64,000 nucleotides of DNA from Brachypterus glaber (Eukaryota > Arthropoda > Insecta > Coleoptera > Kateretidae). The notes below the pieces were generated by a model. That model had not been told where the DNA came from. It made no database searches and saw only the letters and a program-made list of their open reading frames with translations. A program made the position numbers and the translations under genes. Positions 24,036 to 34,609 of this stretch are shown one piece after another. The stretch covers positions 8,472,319 to 8,536,318 of the forward strand of contig OY294054.1 of NCBI GenBank assembly GCA_958510825.1, read 5' to 3'. The number at the start of each line of letters is the position of its first letter. Position 1 is the first letter of the stretch.

Positions 24036-24950
24036 TAAATAAACGTTTCTTATAGATTTTGAGCCTAAAAAAATCTGCAGGATGTCATTGATTTGCTAGA
24101 TGTAGTGGAAGGCTCGCACAAAAATGGCCAAATTTTGCGTTACGTAATACTTGAACGCTCCCACATAATCAATTATGGATGTTTATGTTTATATGTGATT
24201 AAACACCACCCAACACTGAATAATTTCAGAACGAATTTTTTAGGTTAGAAAAGCCAAAAAATAAAAAAAAATCAAGCAGATTTAATCAATTCAAAAATTG
24301 TATAAGATCTGTATTAAAGGCGATTAAAGGCAAATCATTTTTATAGCGTACAAGAGTATCTTGATGCGTACTTTTAGTGATATACGTATAAATTTTTATT
24401 TTTATTCAGTATTTGATTTACTTTTTAAACATGTAAAACCGTTTATTTGTGTGTACCTATTTTTGTATTTATATTTTTATCTTTATATACTATTGTATAC
24501 ATTTATGTGTGTGACAATTCAATACCCTAGTCTGGGTCAATGAAAATAATAAATTATTATTATTATTAATTACCATTGGTAATATGAAGATACATAAAAT
24601 CATCTATAACATTTGGCACAAAAATATTGAAAACGCAGGGAAACTTCTATCAAAAGTCGCATATGATCATTTCTATGTGAGGGGTAACGCCGACTTAGAT
24701 TAATATTTTTTTATTACAATGTTATCGAGAAATGATAAATAGTTCAACAGATCTGAATTATTTATACAGGATGACATGAGTTTTAAAAAAATATAAAAGA
24801 AACTGATATATTTAAAAAATATTACAATGGGGTGATTCACACGAAATAATTTTTAAGGTAAGATCAATTTTAAATTACGACCTATTGTTCCGGAGATCAT
24901 TACTTTTCCTAGAAAATTCTTTTATCTAAATGAAAAAATAAGGAAGCGAC
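24036..24950. other. AT-rich DNA, no gene seen
   Basis: 24,128-24,160 is the inverse of the 'ACGTTTAAGTATTACGTAAC' word at about 9,540. A short (TTA)n lies at about 24,550. No credible reading frame. Confidence 0.35.
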
Positions 24951-24954
24951 AAGA

Positions 24955-25445
24955 ACAACAAGCCGTGAAGATATGTAATGATACGCATTCCATTATATAT
25001 TATTCACAGTAAATAGTATATTGCATTTCCCAAATACTTAAAAAAAATAATTTTCAAAAAAAAACAAAAAAATTTTCATTTTTTATTTAAAAAGATCTTT
25101 TTTTAAAAACGAAAAATTATTAAAAAAAAAATGTTTTTCGATTTTTAAAAAAGTTTAACCCCCATAACATTTTTGTTTTTTGCGGGAGTACTTTCAAAAA
25201 CAATAGGGGTCTTCCCCTCATAGAACTTAATTTTTCTCGAAAATTTCAATGCGATAGGATTATTCCTTCTTGAGTTATCGTGTCTACAAAAATCGTGACA
25301 TCGGACAGACAGACAGACAGACGGACAGACGGACATTTAAAAAAAAAGGTGCTTATTTTTTCGTGAAACAAAATTATATCCAAGAATTTTTTGTCTAGGA
25401 GGATTTTTGATTTTTTTTGAAAATTCGAACTACCGTATAATATTC
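24955..25445. repeat. Interspersed repeat with 'GGACAGACGGACA' core, copy 1
   Basis: Shares with 57690-58105 the segments 'TTTAACCCCCATAAC', 'CATAGAACTT', 'TTGAGTTAT', a run of GACAGACA/GACGGACA units and 'CCGTATAATATTCTAG'. It is an old interspersed element of unknown class with no open frame that resembles a protein. Confidence 0.7.
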
Positions 25446-25559
25446 TAGTTCTGGTGCTGCTGTCTGTCTTTTTAAAACAGATTATTTCTAAAAAAAATTG
25501 TCAAAGTGGTCAAGTTTTCATTTTGGTAGAAAAAGCAAGTTACTAATTGTCAGTATTTC

Positions 25560-26400
25560 TGAAGCGTGAAATTCGTAAAAATTTTCTGTAGAGCTTTCTT
25601 GAATTTTTGTGAAATTTAGAATAATAAAACTGTTTAAAAATTAAAATAGACCAAATTTGTAAAAATTTTCGTTTGGCAAAAGCAAGTTACTAAATGTCAG
25701 TATTTCTGGACTAAATATGCATTTTCATGATAGGTTGAAGCCTCCTTCCCAGAAAAAGCAGTAAGGGGCACTAAAACGAGCTTTATTGCTTTCAAGTGGA
25801 CCATAGACCTTTAAATTCGTAAAAATTTTGGCCTAGAGGTTTCTTACATTTTTGTGAAATTTGGAATTGTAAATACCTGCGGCACTGGGGTTTTCTTGCA
25901 TTTTTGTAAAATTTTGAATGACGAAACTGTTTAAAAATTAATACAGATTCGTAAAAATTTTCGTGCACTAGGGCTTTTTTACGACTTTTTTTATTTAAGA
26001 TTGTAACTTAAGCGTGAAATTCGTAAAAATTTTCTGTAGAGCTTTCTTGAATTTTTGTGAAATTTAGAATAATAAAACTGTTTAAAAATTAAAAAAATTT
26101 GTAAAAATTTTCGCCTGTGGCACTGGGCCTTCTACGTTTTTTTTATTTGAGACTGTATAACTTAAGCGTATAAAAATTCGTTTGGTTTTGATGTTGGATG
26201 GGCGCTAGAGCTTACTTGCATTGTTCTGAAATTTTTAGTAAAAATACTGTTTAAGAATTTAAAAAAATGCCAGTGGCACTAGGTTTTTTTTTACGTTTTT
26301 GTAGAACTAATGAATGAAATTCGTAAAAATAAATTTTCGCCTGTGGAGCTAGAGTTTCTTGTATTTTTGTGAAATTTTAAATTTAATTAATTGTAATTTT
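25560..26400. repeat. Degenerate tandem array of 'ATTCGTAAAAATTTT' units
   Basis: At least six diverged units contain 'TTCGTAAAAATTTTC', 'GAGCTTTCTTG' and 'TTTTTGTGAAATTT'. Segments 25,563-25,645 and 26,010-26,093 are nearly identical, so part of the array was duplicated more recently with a spacing of about 447 bp. Confidence 0.7.
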
Positions 26401-27754
26401 TAAGACTGGTTTAATATTAAAAGAGACCATCGAATTACGCTATTTCTTAATTTAAGAATATAAAAGTTAAGTTTTTAGATTTTACCCCCACTTCCTGGAT
26501 CCACCCCTGCAATTAGAACGAAAAATAACTGCGGATTAAACTCCTTTTTTTGGGTTTGCTAGAATCTTTAAGCTCTCGGGGAAAATATATATACAAAATG
26601 CCTCCTCCCCATCACCTTTTGAAAAGTTAGTTAATTTATATTTATATTTTAAAAGTTGGTAATTTTTTTCTCTAAAGTTGGAAAACTGTTGTCTAGTCGG
26701 TTAACTGTTGGTCCAAGTTGGGAAATTGTTTGGTTTTGTTCTTTGTTATGTATCAAAGCGTCCGTTAGAGGTAAAGCTGTTATTTGAGAGGTCAGGATCT
26801 TTTTTTAAGTCATCAAAATTTCCGCTAGGGGTAGAGCATTTTTCGAGAGGTGACGACTACATCCCTGATCGTAACCCCTTTCCTAAACCCCTAACTACGG
26901 ACCTGCGAACTTGTGTTAAAAATTAGATCAATATGCTTCAGCTGCAAGGTTACAAAGAGTATAATAGTAGTGCCATAGCTAAGGGTTTAGATATTAATTA
27001 ATTTCGGTAAAATAATTAGGAACCAAAGTTCGTATAATGATGAATACCAGTTAATTTGTACGTATCAAAATCTTATAAAAGGGTTTTTAGAGGGAACAAA
27101 TAACCATATCTTATAACGCTCGCTTGCAGGTATAAAGTATGATAAAGATGGTCCAAAGTAAAGAACGGTAGGCTGAAATCGGGTGTAACCAACGAACTAA
27201 TACTTCTTCTCTCTAGAATAAGCATTTCCTTCATAAAGACTGACAAAAACGTAGCCTACATAAACATTCGTCTGTCTCACGCACATCTTTGTTCTCATTT
27301 AATTTTATTAATTTCTTTATTAGCGACAGGACCGGCTTAAGCCGAAATGTGTTTCTCGGTTATTATAGACAGGAGGGGAATATCTTTTTTTAAAGTGGTG
27401 AAATTTTCAATATAAAATATATATTACACTCAAAATTTGCAATATTAATCTATTAAAAGCTACATTGGTATAATACTCAATATAAATTTTATTTTATAAA
27501 CACAATTTGAAATTTTTAAAGTCGATATATTTTTCCGTTTGTTATTAATCACCAATATTCACTAGAGTGAATTTTTGTATCATAGTTTTTTTTTTTGAGA
27601 TTTTTAACTAACTTTACTAATAAATTATAGTCTTGAGAAAAAATGAATTTTGCATAAATCATGTTACCCCATAGTTGAATGTTCCCTAATTATTTTATTT
27701 AAAAGGAAACGACAAAGGGGTGGGGGTCATTTACCTAGAAACTTTTTAAAAATA
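26401..27754. other. AT-rich DNA, no gene seen
   Basis: Repeated 'AGTTGG' words occur at 26,650-26,725. 27,320-27,350 holds 'ACCGGCTTAAGCCGAAATG', a sequence that resembles the 3' regions of some retroelements, but there is no further support. No gene seen. Confidence 0.3.
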
Positions 27755-28758
27755 TATACAGGGTAATTCAGAAATAAGTTACAAAATTTTAAGGGGTGAT
27801 TCTAGGTCTAAAAATATGAAATATGAAAAGTTCCTATAAAGGTGGTTCCTAAGGGTAGATTTGAAAAACAGTTTTTATTTAATATCTCTGGAACCCTATG
27901 AACCACAGTAACGAATTTTTGCACAAGCCTTAACATTGATAAAGGCTATCCTTTTATGTAATTTTTATTTGGTAATTTTAACCAGGGACGTGCAAAACGG
28001 GAGGTCGATGTCACCTTTTCGCCACAAACTTTTTTATCTGTAGATTTTTTTATATTTTCTTAATAAAATATTAATCTTTGATTCAAAGTACATAAAAAAG
28101 GTGTTCTTTATGTAACACCGGCCCACCGTTTTCGAGAACATCGCAATTAAAGAGGCAATTTTACGTTCTGAACATCAAAAATCGGAACTAAAAAATGCAT
28201 CAATAACAATTTCAGTACTACTGGGTGATTCTAAAAACTATGAAAAAAAGATCCATATATCTAGGTTCGAAAATCAATTTTAAGTGTACTACGGCCTCTT
28301 AAAGAATACCACTTTTTAAGGGAGCTAAAAGCGATTTGTAGATATTTTTGTATGGAAACGTTTTTTCATAGTTTTTGATGTAGAATCGGCCTGCAGTATT
28401 GCAATTTTTATTAGTGAATTTTTTAGTTCCTTTTTTTGATGTTCAGAATGTGAAACTGCCTCTTTAAATGCAATTTTCTCGAAAACGGTTGGCATTACGG
28501 TGTTACATAAAGAGTGCATTTTTTATGTATTTTTAATAGCCTTTATAAATATTAAGGCTTGTGCAAAAATTCGTTACTGTGGTTCATAGGGTTCTAGAGA
28601 TATTAAATAAAAACTACTTTTCAGATGCACCCTTAGGAGGGTGGTAGCTCGCTTAAGGCTCATTTTCGGACCAACCTGTATAGGATTTTTTTTTTCATAT
28701 TTTTAGACCTAAAATGGCCACTTAAAATTTTGTAATTTTATTCTGAATCCCCTGTATA
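27755..28758. mobile_element. 1.0-kb foldback element ('TATACAGGGTAATTCAG')
   Basis: Starts TATACAGGGTAATTCAG and ends with the diverged inverse CTGAATCCCCTGTATA. The arms ('ACAAAATTTTAAG', 'GGTCTAAAAATATGAAA', 'TTTTTATTTAATATCTC') run nearly to the centre. It shares architecture and several words with 17029-18148, so it is probably a diverged subfamily. No coding capacity. Confidence 0.8.
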
Positions 28759-29112
28759 GAGGAGGACTGGGTTATTAGATAGCGTAAGTAATAGGTGAAG
28801 GGGTTATTAAAATGGTCAAAATCAGAGCATTTGTGAAAAGCCCCATTAATACACAAATAAAACAAGACGCAAGACGAGCTTTATTAAAAAGTACAGTACC
28901 TACAAATTATATATTTTTCAGGATTAAATTTATTTAACAAATAGGTAAGGAAATATATTTTACTTAAAAATTTACAACAGATTTTTCATTGGTATATCCA
29001 ATAAATATTATTATTATTATTTATTTATTTATGCGTACAATACATACTTTGTCATGGAGAGCCCCAAATAAGCCTATGCTTGTACTAGGCGCTCTCCATT
29101 AATTTATTTATT

Positions 29113-29499
29113 ATCATTGTCATTGTCATTGTCATTGTCATTGTCATTGTCATTGTCATTGTCATTGTCATTGTCATTGTCATTGTCATTGTCATTGTCA
29201 TTGTCATTGTCATTGTCATTGTCATTGTCATTGTCATTGTCATTGTCATTGTCATTGTCATTGTCATTGTCATTGTCATTGTCATTGTCATTGTCATTGT
29301 CATTGTCATTGTCATTGTCATTGTCATTGTCATTGTCATTGTCATTGTCATTGTCATTGTCATTGTCATTGTCATTGTCATTGACATTGTCATTGTCATT
29401 GTCATTGTCATTGTCATTGTCATTGTCATTGTCATTGTCATTGTCATTGTCATTGTCATTGTCATTGTCATTGTCATTGTCATTGTCTTTGTCATTGTC
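29113..29499. repeat. (GTCATT)n hexanucleotide satellite running into the gap
   Basis: About 64 almost perfect GTCATT units with single interruptions (GACATT near 29,384; GTCTTT near 29,486). Long stop-free frames on both strands (Ser-Leu, Thr-Met and Asp-Asn dipeptides) are only by-products of the period of six. Confidence 0.98.
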
Positions 29500-29699
29500 N
29501 NNNNNNNNNNNNNNNNNNNNNNNNNNNNNNNNNNNNNNNNNNNNNNNNNNNNNNNNNNNNNNNNNNNNNNNNNNNNNNNNNNNNNNNNNNNNNNNNNNNN
29601 NNNNNNNNNNNNNNNNNNNNNNNNNNNNNNNNNNNNNNNNNNNNNNNNNNNNNNNNNNNNNNNNNNNNNNNNNNNNNNNNNNNNNNNNNNNNNNNNNNN
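29500..29699. other. Assembly gap, 200 N
   Basis: Exactly 200 N, probably a placeholder for a gap of unknown size. It separates the hexanucleotide array from the decanucleotide array, so the true length of both arrays is unknown. Confidence 0.99.
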
Positions 29700-29790
29700 G
29701 AAGGAGGAAGAAGGAGGAAGATGGAGGAAGATGGAGGAAGAAGGAGGAAGAAGGAGGAAGAAAGAAGAAGGAAGAAAGAAGAAGGAGAAG
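29700..29790. repeat. (AAGGAGGAAG)n decanucleotide array, copy 1 (left part lost in gap)
   Basis: Units of ten bases, including the diagnostic 'AAGATGGAGG' variants that also occur at the end of the second array (30,780-30,800). The array directly precedes the duplicated BEL/Pao fragment. Confidence 0.95.
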
Positions 29791-30173
29791 TAGTTGGGTT
29801 TTGTTCATCAAAATTAAAACGATTTATAATTTAGAATTATAGTAACTAATAATATGCATAAAAATGTAACGAAAAATCCGATTAGGGACGCCAATGAAGT
29901 CCTAAAAATTTTCAAGAACTATCAGAAGAATCAAAATTAATCGATTGTCGTTCGTCAATAGCGATATTTTTGAGCAACTGAGGAGAGCGATCCTTGATCA
30001 GGGCACTGGCAGCCAAAGGAAAATTATGTCTGTCTGCAACTAGACGTTGGACAGTACGGTGTGCTAAAAATTGCGATGACGTCTCACAGTGTTTTATCTA
30101 GTGTATAGCTAGCTGGACAAAATTATTTTTTTTGTTTTAATTGCATAGAATTGTATATTATGCAATAAAAAGG
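29791..30173 (-). pseudogene. BEL/Pao reverse-transcriptase fragment, copy 1 (catalytic segment deleted)
   Basis: This is the left member of a near-identical duplication with 30853-31351. On the minus strand it retains the part just before the RT active site (words 'TVQRLVADG', 'FPLAA') and the part after it ('NSPQLLKNIA', 'FLGLHW'). The 116 bp that carry the V-D-D-I active-site motif and the following helix in copy 2 are missing here. Stops and frameshifts are the same in both copies, so the decay came before the duplication. It cannot be functional. Confidence 0.7.
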
Positions 30174-30840
30174 GAGGAAGAAGGAGGAAGAAGGAGGAAG
30201 AAGGAGGAAGAAGGAGGAAGAAGGAGGAAGAAGGAGGAAGAAGGAGGAAGAAGGAGGAAGAAGGAGGAAGAAGGAGGAAGAAGGAGGAAGAAGGAGGAAG
30301 AAGGAGGAAGAAGGAGGAAGAAGGAGGAAGAAGGAGGAAGAAGGAGGAAGAAGGAGGAAGAAGGAGGAAGAAGGAGGAAGAAGGAGGAAGAAGGAGGAAG
30401 AAGGAGGAAGAAGGAGGAAGAAGGAGGAAGAAGGAGGAAGAAGGAGGAAGAAGGCGGAAGAAGGAGGAAGAAGGAGGAAGAAGGAGGAAGAAGGAGGAAG
30501 AAGGAGGAAGAAGGAGGAAGAAGGAGGAAGAAGGAGGAAGAAGGAGGAAGAAGGAGGAAGAAGGAGGAAGAAGGAGGAAGAAGAGGAAGAAGAGGAAGAA
30601 GGAGGAAGAAGGAGGAAGGAGGAAGAAGGAGGAAGAAGGAGGAAGAAGGAGGAAGAAGGAGGAAGGAGGAAGAAGGAGGAAGAAGGAGGAAGAAGGAGAA
30701 ATAAGGAGAAAGAAGGAGGAAGAAGGAGGAAGAAGGAGGAAGAAGGAGGAAGAAGGAGGAAGAAGGAGGAAGAAGGAGGAAGATGGAGGAAGATGGAGGA
30801 AGAAGGAGGAAGAAGGAGGAAGAAAGAAGAAGGAAGAAAG
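30174..30840. repeat. (AAGGAGGAAG)n decanucleotide array, copy 2
   Basis: About 65 units of ten bases with a few shortened or substituted units at 30,580-30,720. It begins directly at the 'AATAAAAAGGG' end of the first BEL/Pao fragment. Stop-free frames on both strands are artefacts of the repeat. Confidence 0.97.
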
Positions 30841-30852
30841 AAGAAGGAGAAG

Positions 30853-31352
30853 TAGTTGGGTTTTGTTCATCAAAATTAAAACGATTTATAATTTAGAATT
30901 ATAGTAACTAATAATATGCATAAAAATGTAACGAAAAATCCGATTAGGGACGCCAATGAAGTCCTAAAAATTTTCAAGAACTATCAGAAGAATCAAAATT
31001 AATCGATTGTCGTTCGTCAATAGCGATATTTTTGAGCAACTGAGGAGAGTTTGAAGCCCATTTTCCCAATTAAAATTTGGCTTTGTTTAAAAGAGCAATT
31101 AACTCCACCTGCAGCTATGCAGCTTCTTCCAAAGAATCAGCACGACTGCAAATGTCATCAACTAGCGATCCTTGATCAGGGCACTGGCAGCCAAAGGAAA
31201 ATTATGTCCGTCTGCAACTAGACGTTGGACAGTACGGTGTGCTAAAAATTGCGATGACGTCTCACAGTGTTTTATCTAGTGTATAGCTAGCTGGACAAAA
31301 TTATTTTTTTTGTTTTAATTGCATAGAATTGTATATTATGCAATAAAAAGGG
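30853..31352 (-). pseudogene. BEL/Pao reverse-transcriptase fragment, copy 2
   Basis: Minus-strand translation, allowing stops, gives the Pao-type RT region: 'TVQRLVADG', 'FPLAASALIKDR', then after a one-base shift 'LVDDIC' (the V-D-D active-site motif), 'ADSLEEA', 'LQVELI', 'KWASNSPQLL' and 'FLGLHWRP'. This order is characteristic of BEL/Pao polyproteins. At least four in-frame stops and one frameshift break it. It is followed, upstream in BEL order, by the gag remnant beyond 33.7 kb in the same orientation. The transposase at 31513-33470 lies between them. Confidence 0.75.
31050..31165. other. 116-bp segment present in copy 2 and absent from copy 1
   Basis: Copy 1 reads 'GAGGAGAGCGATCC' where copy 2 has 116 extra bases between GAGGAGAG and CGATCC. 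The extra segment encodes the RT active-site region, so it is ancestral and copy 1 carries a deletion. The breakpoints share only a few bases of homology. Confidence 0.85.
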
Positions 31353-31512
31353 CATATCAGAGAGAACAAAACATTATTTTCATAAAAAAAAATAATAAAC
31401 AATAAGGTAAACGTAAAAGTGCAATATCGAATGAAAATTAACAAAATTAAAACAAAATAATAAATCTTGACATACTATATACATTTTTAATTCTAAAACA
31501 TAGCAATTAAAA

Positions 31513-33470
31513 CTAAAAATCATCCGATGATGACTCGTCATCATAATCAATTTCCGAAGAATCGGATACCAAATAATTTTCTTTATCGTTATTTAAAAAC
31601 TCTGTGTTTGGTATTCGATAAGGTGGTAATGAAGGTGAAATAATAAGAGCTAATACCTCAGTAGGTAGTTTAACTAGTTTTTTTCTAGGTACCTCCCTAA
31701 GAGAGTTAATAACAGGATCGGAGGTTATAAGAAACATGTTAAGCAGGTCTGTATTCGTGGCAATCCGTGAGCTTACGGAATCTCCGACAGTCCTTGTTTC
31801 TAGCCTCTTAAGCTTCTTCGAAAAACATCCCAATTGGCAGAAGACAAGACCTGATGACTGACGTACTATGCACTAATATTTTATGCACAGTAGCAGGCAT
31901 TGGGTACCACGAATACAGACTTAAATACATTTTTTTGTTTCGATGTATACTTTTTTAAATTTGTCACAATTAATGTCGTATCCAGATGATAAGGTACATA
32001 ATATAATGTGAAATTTTTTGATCAGATCAACGTCCAATCCTGTAATTTCACTGCTTAGTTTAGGATTAGAAAAAACCTTCGGGCCGTGTTCCCATCATTA
32101 GTGTTTCCATACCCAGGCTTTGGTTTATCTATCTAATAAGGCCCATACGAGTTTTAAATACTTGCCTTATGGATTCGGATCGTTCCTTCATTTTAGCTAA
32201 CTAACTTGCCACTTTTGGATCTCCAATCGATAGCTAATGTGTAGGAGACATTCGAAAGTTCTAATCCAAGCATGTAAAGTAGATAAACCAAAACCCAGTT
32301 TATCTGGATTGTGTGGGAATTCCGTTGATTCGTCATTCATAGTTTTCGGTGTGGCTCCACAAATGTAACACCTTTGAATGGAAGTAGTGTCGGTCAAAGC
32401 GTTACATATTTTGCCGTCAATCATGGTCAAAATCATTTCATGTTGAACAGAAATTTTAATGTCATTAACGTTACACGATATTGGAAGCAATCTGTTAATT
32501 TCCTCCATGATATCGTTCGTTTCTTTTATTGTAAGTTCTGTTGTTTCCTTTGCGAATATAAACTTAAGAGGCCGGCAATACATTGTAGACGATGGTCGTG
32601 GATTTTGCCATACAACAATGTCAGCTTTAAGCAATCGCAAAGAAACAAAAGAAAATACAAAAAGAAATTCGTCTGTAGCGTTAGCATCATCAAATTTCTG
32701 TTTATATGTACTATGGCCAGAACTGCCGTCACAATCCCACTTAGTAACTAAAGTAAATGACAAATCAGAGGCAGCCAAATCAGGGACGATAGTACTGATG
32801 ACTTCTCGTTGTATTTCAACGATACGTTGATTCATTAAGTTAAAGATAGCCTGCACATTTAAATCAGTTCGCGATTGAGTCACAGTAATATCATCCTTAG
32901 ATGGCAGACAGGCTAACTTCGCTTTACTCACACTGTGGTATGATGGAAATACGTAACTTCCCGCCCTCATTGCCCACTTTCTTGTCTGCTTATATGAATG
33001 CGTCACTTTGCTGTCTACATAATGAGCTAACGCTTCTTCAGCACTCAACGGCCTAGCACCTTTACTTGGAGTCACGTTCACTCTACCTTCTCTCACAGTT
33101 TTCAATTGAGTAGCCACATTTCTGTGACCTTCCCAGCGACTAGCACACTGCAGCATCGAATCGACGAGTGCTTCGACTCCTCGTTTTTTTGTTTTCAGCG
33201 AAGCAACTTCAAATGATTTCCTTGTTCTACCCACAGGATGAATTGCTCCAGAAGAAGTAGATGGAGTTGGCTCATTAGTCTATACTTTTAGTCCGGCCCA
33301 CCGAACCAGCTTTTGTGTTTCTCCACAAATTGCTCATTCGTCTTCTTTGCTGAACTCCATTTAGCTTCCAACATGTTGGAGTAGTAGCTGATTTTCTTCT
33401 TCAGACCTAGTAAAGACTCATCGGTAATATCGGCTTTATCAAATTTATGAGAATAAACACATAAAATTGA
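31513..33470 (-). pseudogene. RAG1/Transib-family DDE transposase relic
   Basis: The longest open part (33234-32197, 345 codons, opened by GTG only, so not a true start) contains CDGSSGHS with Asp169 and MTMIDGK with Asp273, followed by the zinc-type CYICGATPKTMN (Cys289, Cys292) and GLSTLHAW. Between the Asps lies a 'WQNPRPSS..YCRPL' stretch that aligns with the RAG1 segment between D600 and D708; the 104-residue spacing is close to RAG1's 108. Past the stop at 32197-32199, other frames give 'NDGNTARRFF', 'LSSGYDIN', 'MPATVHKILVHS' and the third catalytic block 'FEEA-stop-EARNKDCRRFR' (Glu codons 31814-31819, stop 31808-31810). The acidic C-terminus ends at 31513. Upstream, 33470-33280 encodes 'DESLLGLKKK' and 'EKHKSWFGG', then a stop, then PTPSTSSG. 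No TIRs were found. Confidence 0.85.
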
Positions 33471-33739
33471 TAATTTCTGTCATTTTTTGTGTGCTTAATC
33501 CATTCTTCGAAAAAAAAAACATTCTCGTGATGGTGACGACTTGTTCTAAAAAAATACATAATTTTAGTTGCGGGCACTTTCGGGCCAAAATGATTACTGG
33601 TAATTAAACGTGAATATAGGGCATTACATAAAAAAAAATAGCCTAAAGGCAGGTCTAGATCAAAAGTTGTGGTCTTTGTTAGAGATTAAAGAAATTTTCA
33701 AAAAAAATTCAACAGTATTTTCAGTTACATATTTTAAGT
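33471..33739. other. AT-rich spacer between transposase and gag remnants
   Basis: No reading frame of note. I looked for Transib-type termini (CACWATG) here and at 31,353-31,512 and found none. Confidence 0.4.
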
Positions 33740-34037
33740 ACAACTACCCAACAAAAACAGATGCAGCTGCTTAACAAGGTTAGGCCTATTTGGCATGCCT
33801 TTACGTAAAAATGCCTGATATCTAGGGAAAAAATGATTACTATTTTTGCAAAAAGAACACTAATTCTTATTACATGTATTTTTATTCTGCGCATGCGTCA
33901 TAATTTTTGGTTGGTCGACCTGATTTACTACAAAAGAGTGTTTTCGAGGTGACTGAGCATTGACTGCGAATTGAGAAGTACTTGGTTTTGAATCAGATTT
34001 CTTTGAAGACATTGCTTCTACCGATTCCAAAGCCTTA
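33740..34037 (-). pseudogene. BEL/Pao gag remnant, 3' part with zinc-knuckle-like segment
   Basis: Minus-strand translation gives 'CKALESVEAMSSKKS', a Ser/Lys/Gln-rich linker, then after an in-frame stop 'CSFCKNSNHF', 'QAFLRKG' and 'NLVKQ'. That order (ALE.. helix end, linker, CxFCK..H zinc knuckle, F.K..R..LVK) is typical of BEL/Pao gag. Its upstream continuation is across the LINE insertion at 37268-37345. One stop and the loss of the second knuckle show decay. Confidence 0.7.
34027..34037. repeat. 11-bp target-site duplication (left) of the LINE
   Basis: CCAAAGCCTTA here and at 37257-37267 bracket the LINE exactly. The two flanks together restore the gag reading across the junction, apart from a one-base shift. 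Confidence 0.85.
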
Positions 34038-34124
34038 GTAGTTGTAAATTTTTGGGTTGGCCAAAGCCGCACAACTAGGCCATTTATGGCCCTTTTTGTC
34101 ACCTCGGACAATCCCAGCCATTTA

Positions 34125-34595
34125 CTAATTTGAGTCCTCCTTGAACCTGCCCGTCCTTTTTATAAAGGTCAGGATATTGGCCCAGGGGAGATCTCTTAGT
34201 TCCTCTTGGTTCATTCTTTGACTTTCAAAGACTTGCAACCTGATCCTGTCGTATCTGACACACTCAGCTAAGTAATGAGAGTATGTCCTCTCCTCCTCCT
34301 CCTCTCCGCACTCAGGGCATAGCGGACTCTCTAGAATCCGCATTGTTGCCAGGTGCTTCCTTAGCTTGCAGTGGCCCGCGAGGACCCCTACAAGTTGTTT
34401 GAGTGCAGTCCTTCCTTTTTCCAGCAACCAGTCGGTTTTTGATTTGCTTGGGCCAGCCAGGAAGTCCTTAGCTTGCCGGCAACCGTCGACCGCCCTCCAT
34501 TGCTCCTTTAGCTTGGTATAAGCCCACTCATCCAGAGCGGTCTTTACCTGCTTCCTTGTAACACCCAATATAGCTTTCGGTCCCGTGCAGGCCAT
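34125..34595 (-). pseudogene. LINE ORF2 C-terminal domain (copy 1)
   Basis: 156 residues open from MACTGPKAILG to KEDSN. A CCHC-type cluster CPECGEE..HYLAEC is visible near residues 105-125, as usual at the C-terminus of RNase H-bearing insect LINEs. The apparent ATG is internal to ORF2; just upstream, an RNase H motif 'EKADELARLG' known from the other copy reads 'EKAD-stop-LERLG' (stop near 34,617). Compared with the other copy there are about a dozen substitutions and a two-residue length difference in the Glu-rich part of the cysteine cluster. Confidence 0.85.
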
Positions 34596-34609
34596 CCCTG
34601 ATCCGAGTC

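Noticed and set aside
29085..29842. Long stop-free frames on both strands (Thr-Met, Asp-Asn and Ser-Leu repeats)
   Set aside because: They are translations of the (GTCATT)n satellite, some running through the N gap. Period six gives stop-free frames by itself.
29113..30840. CRISPR-like repeat array
   Set aside because: Repeats are contiguous 6- and 10-base microsatellites without spacers, in eukaryotic DNA.
30109..30873. 254- and 187-codon frames of RRKKEEEGG / LPPSSSFFL type
   Set aside because: By-products of the (AAGGAGGAAG)n array.
32374..32830. Two plus-strand frames of about 125 codons
   Set aside because: Complementary-strand shadows of the RAG1-like transposase on the minus strand.
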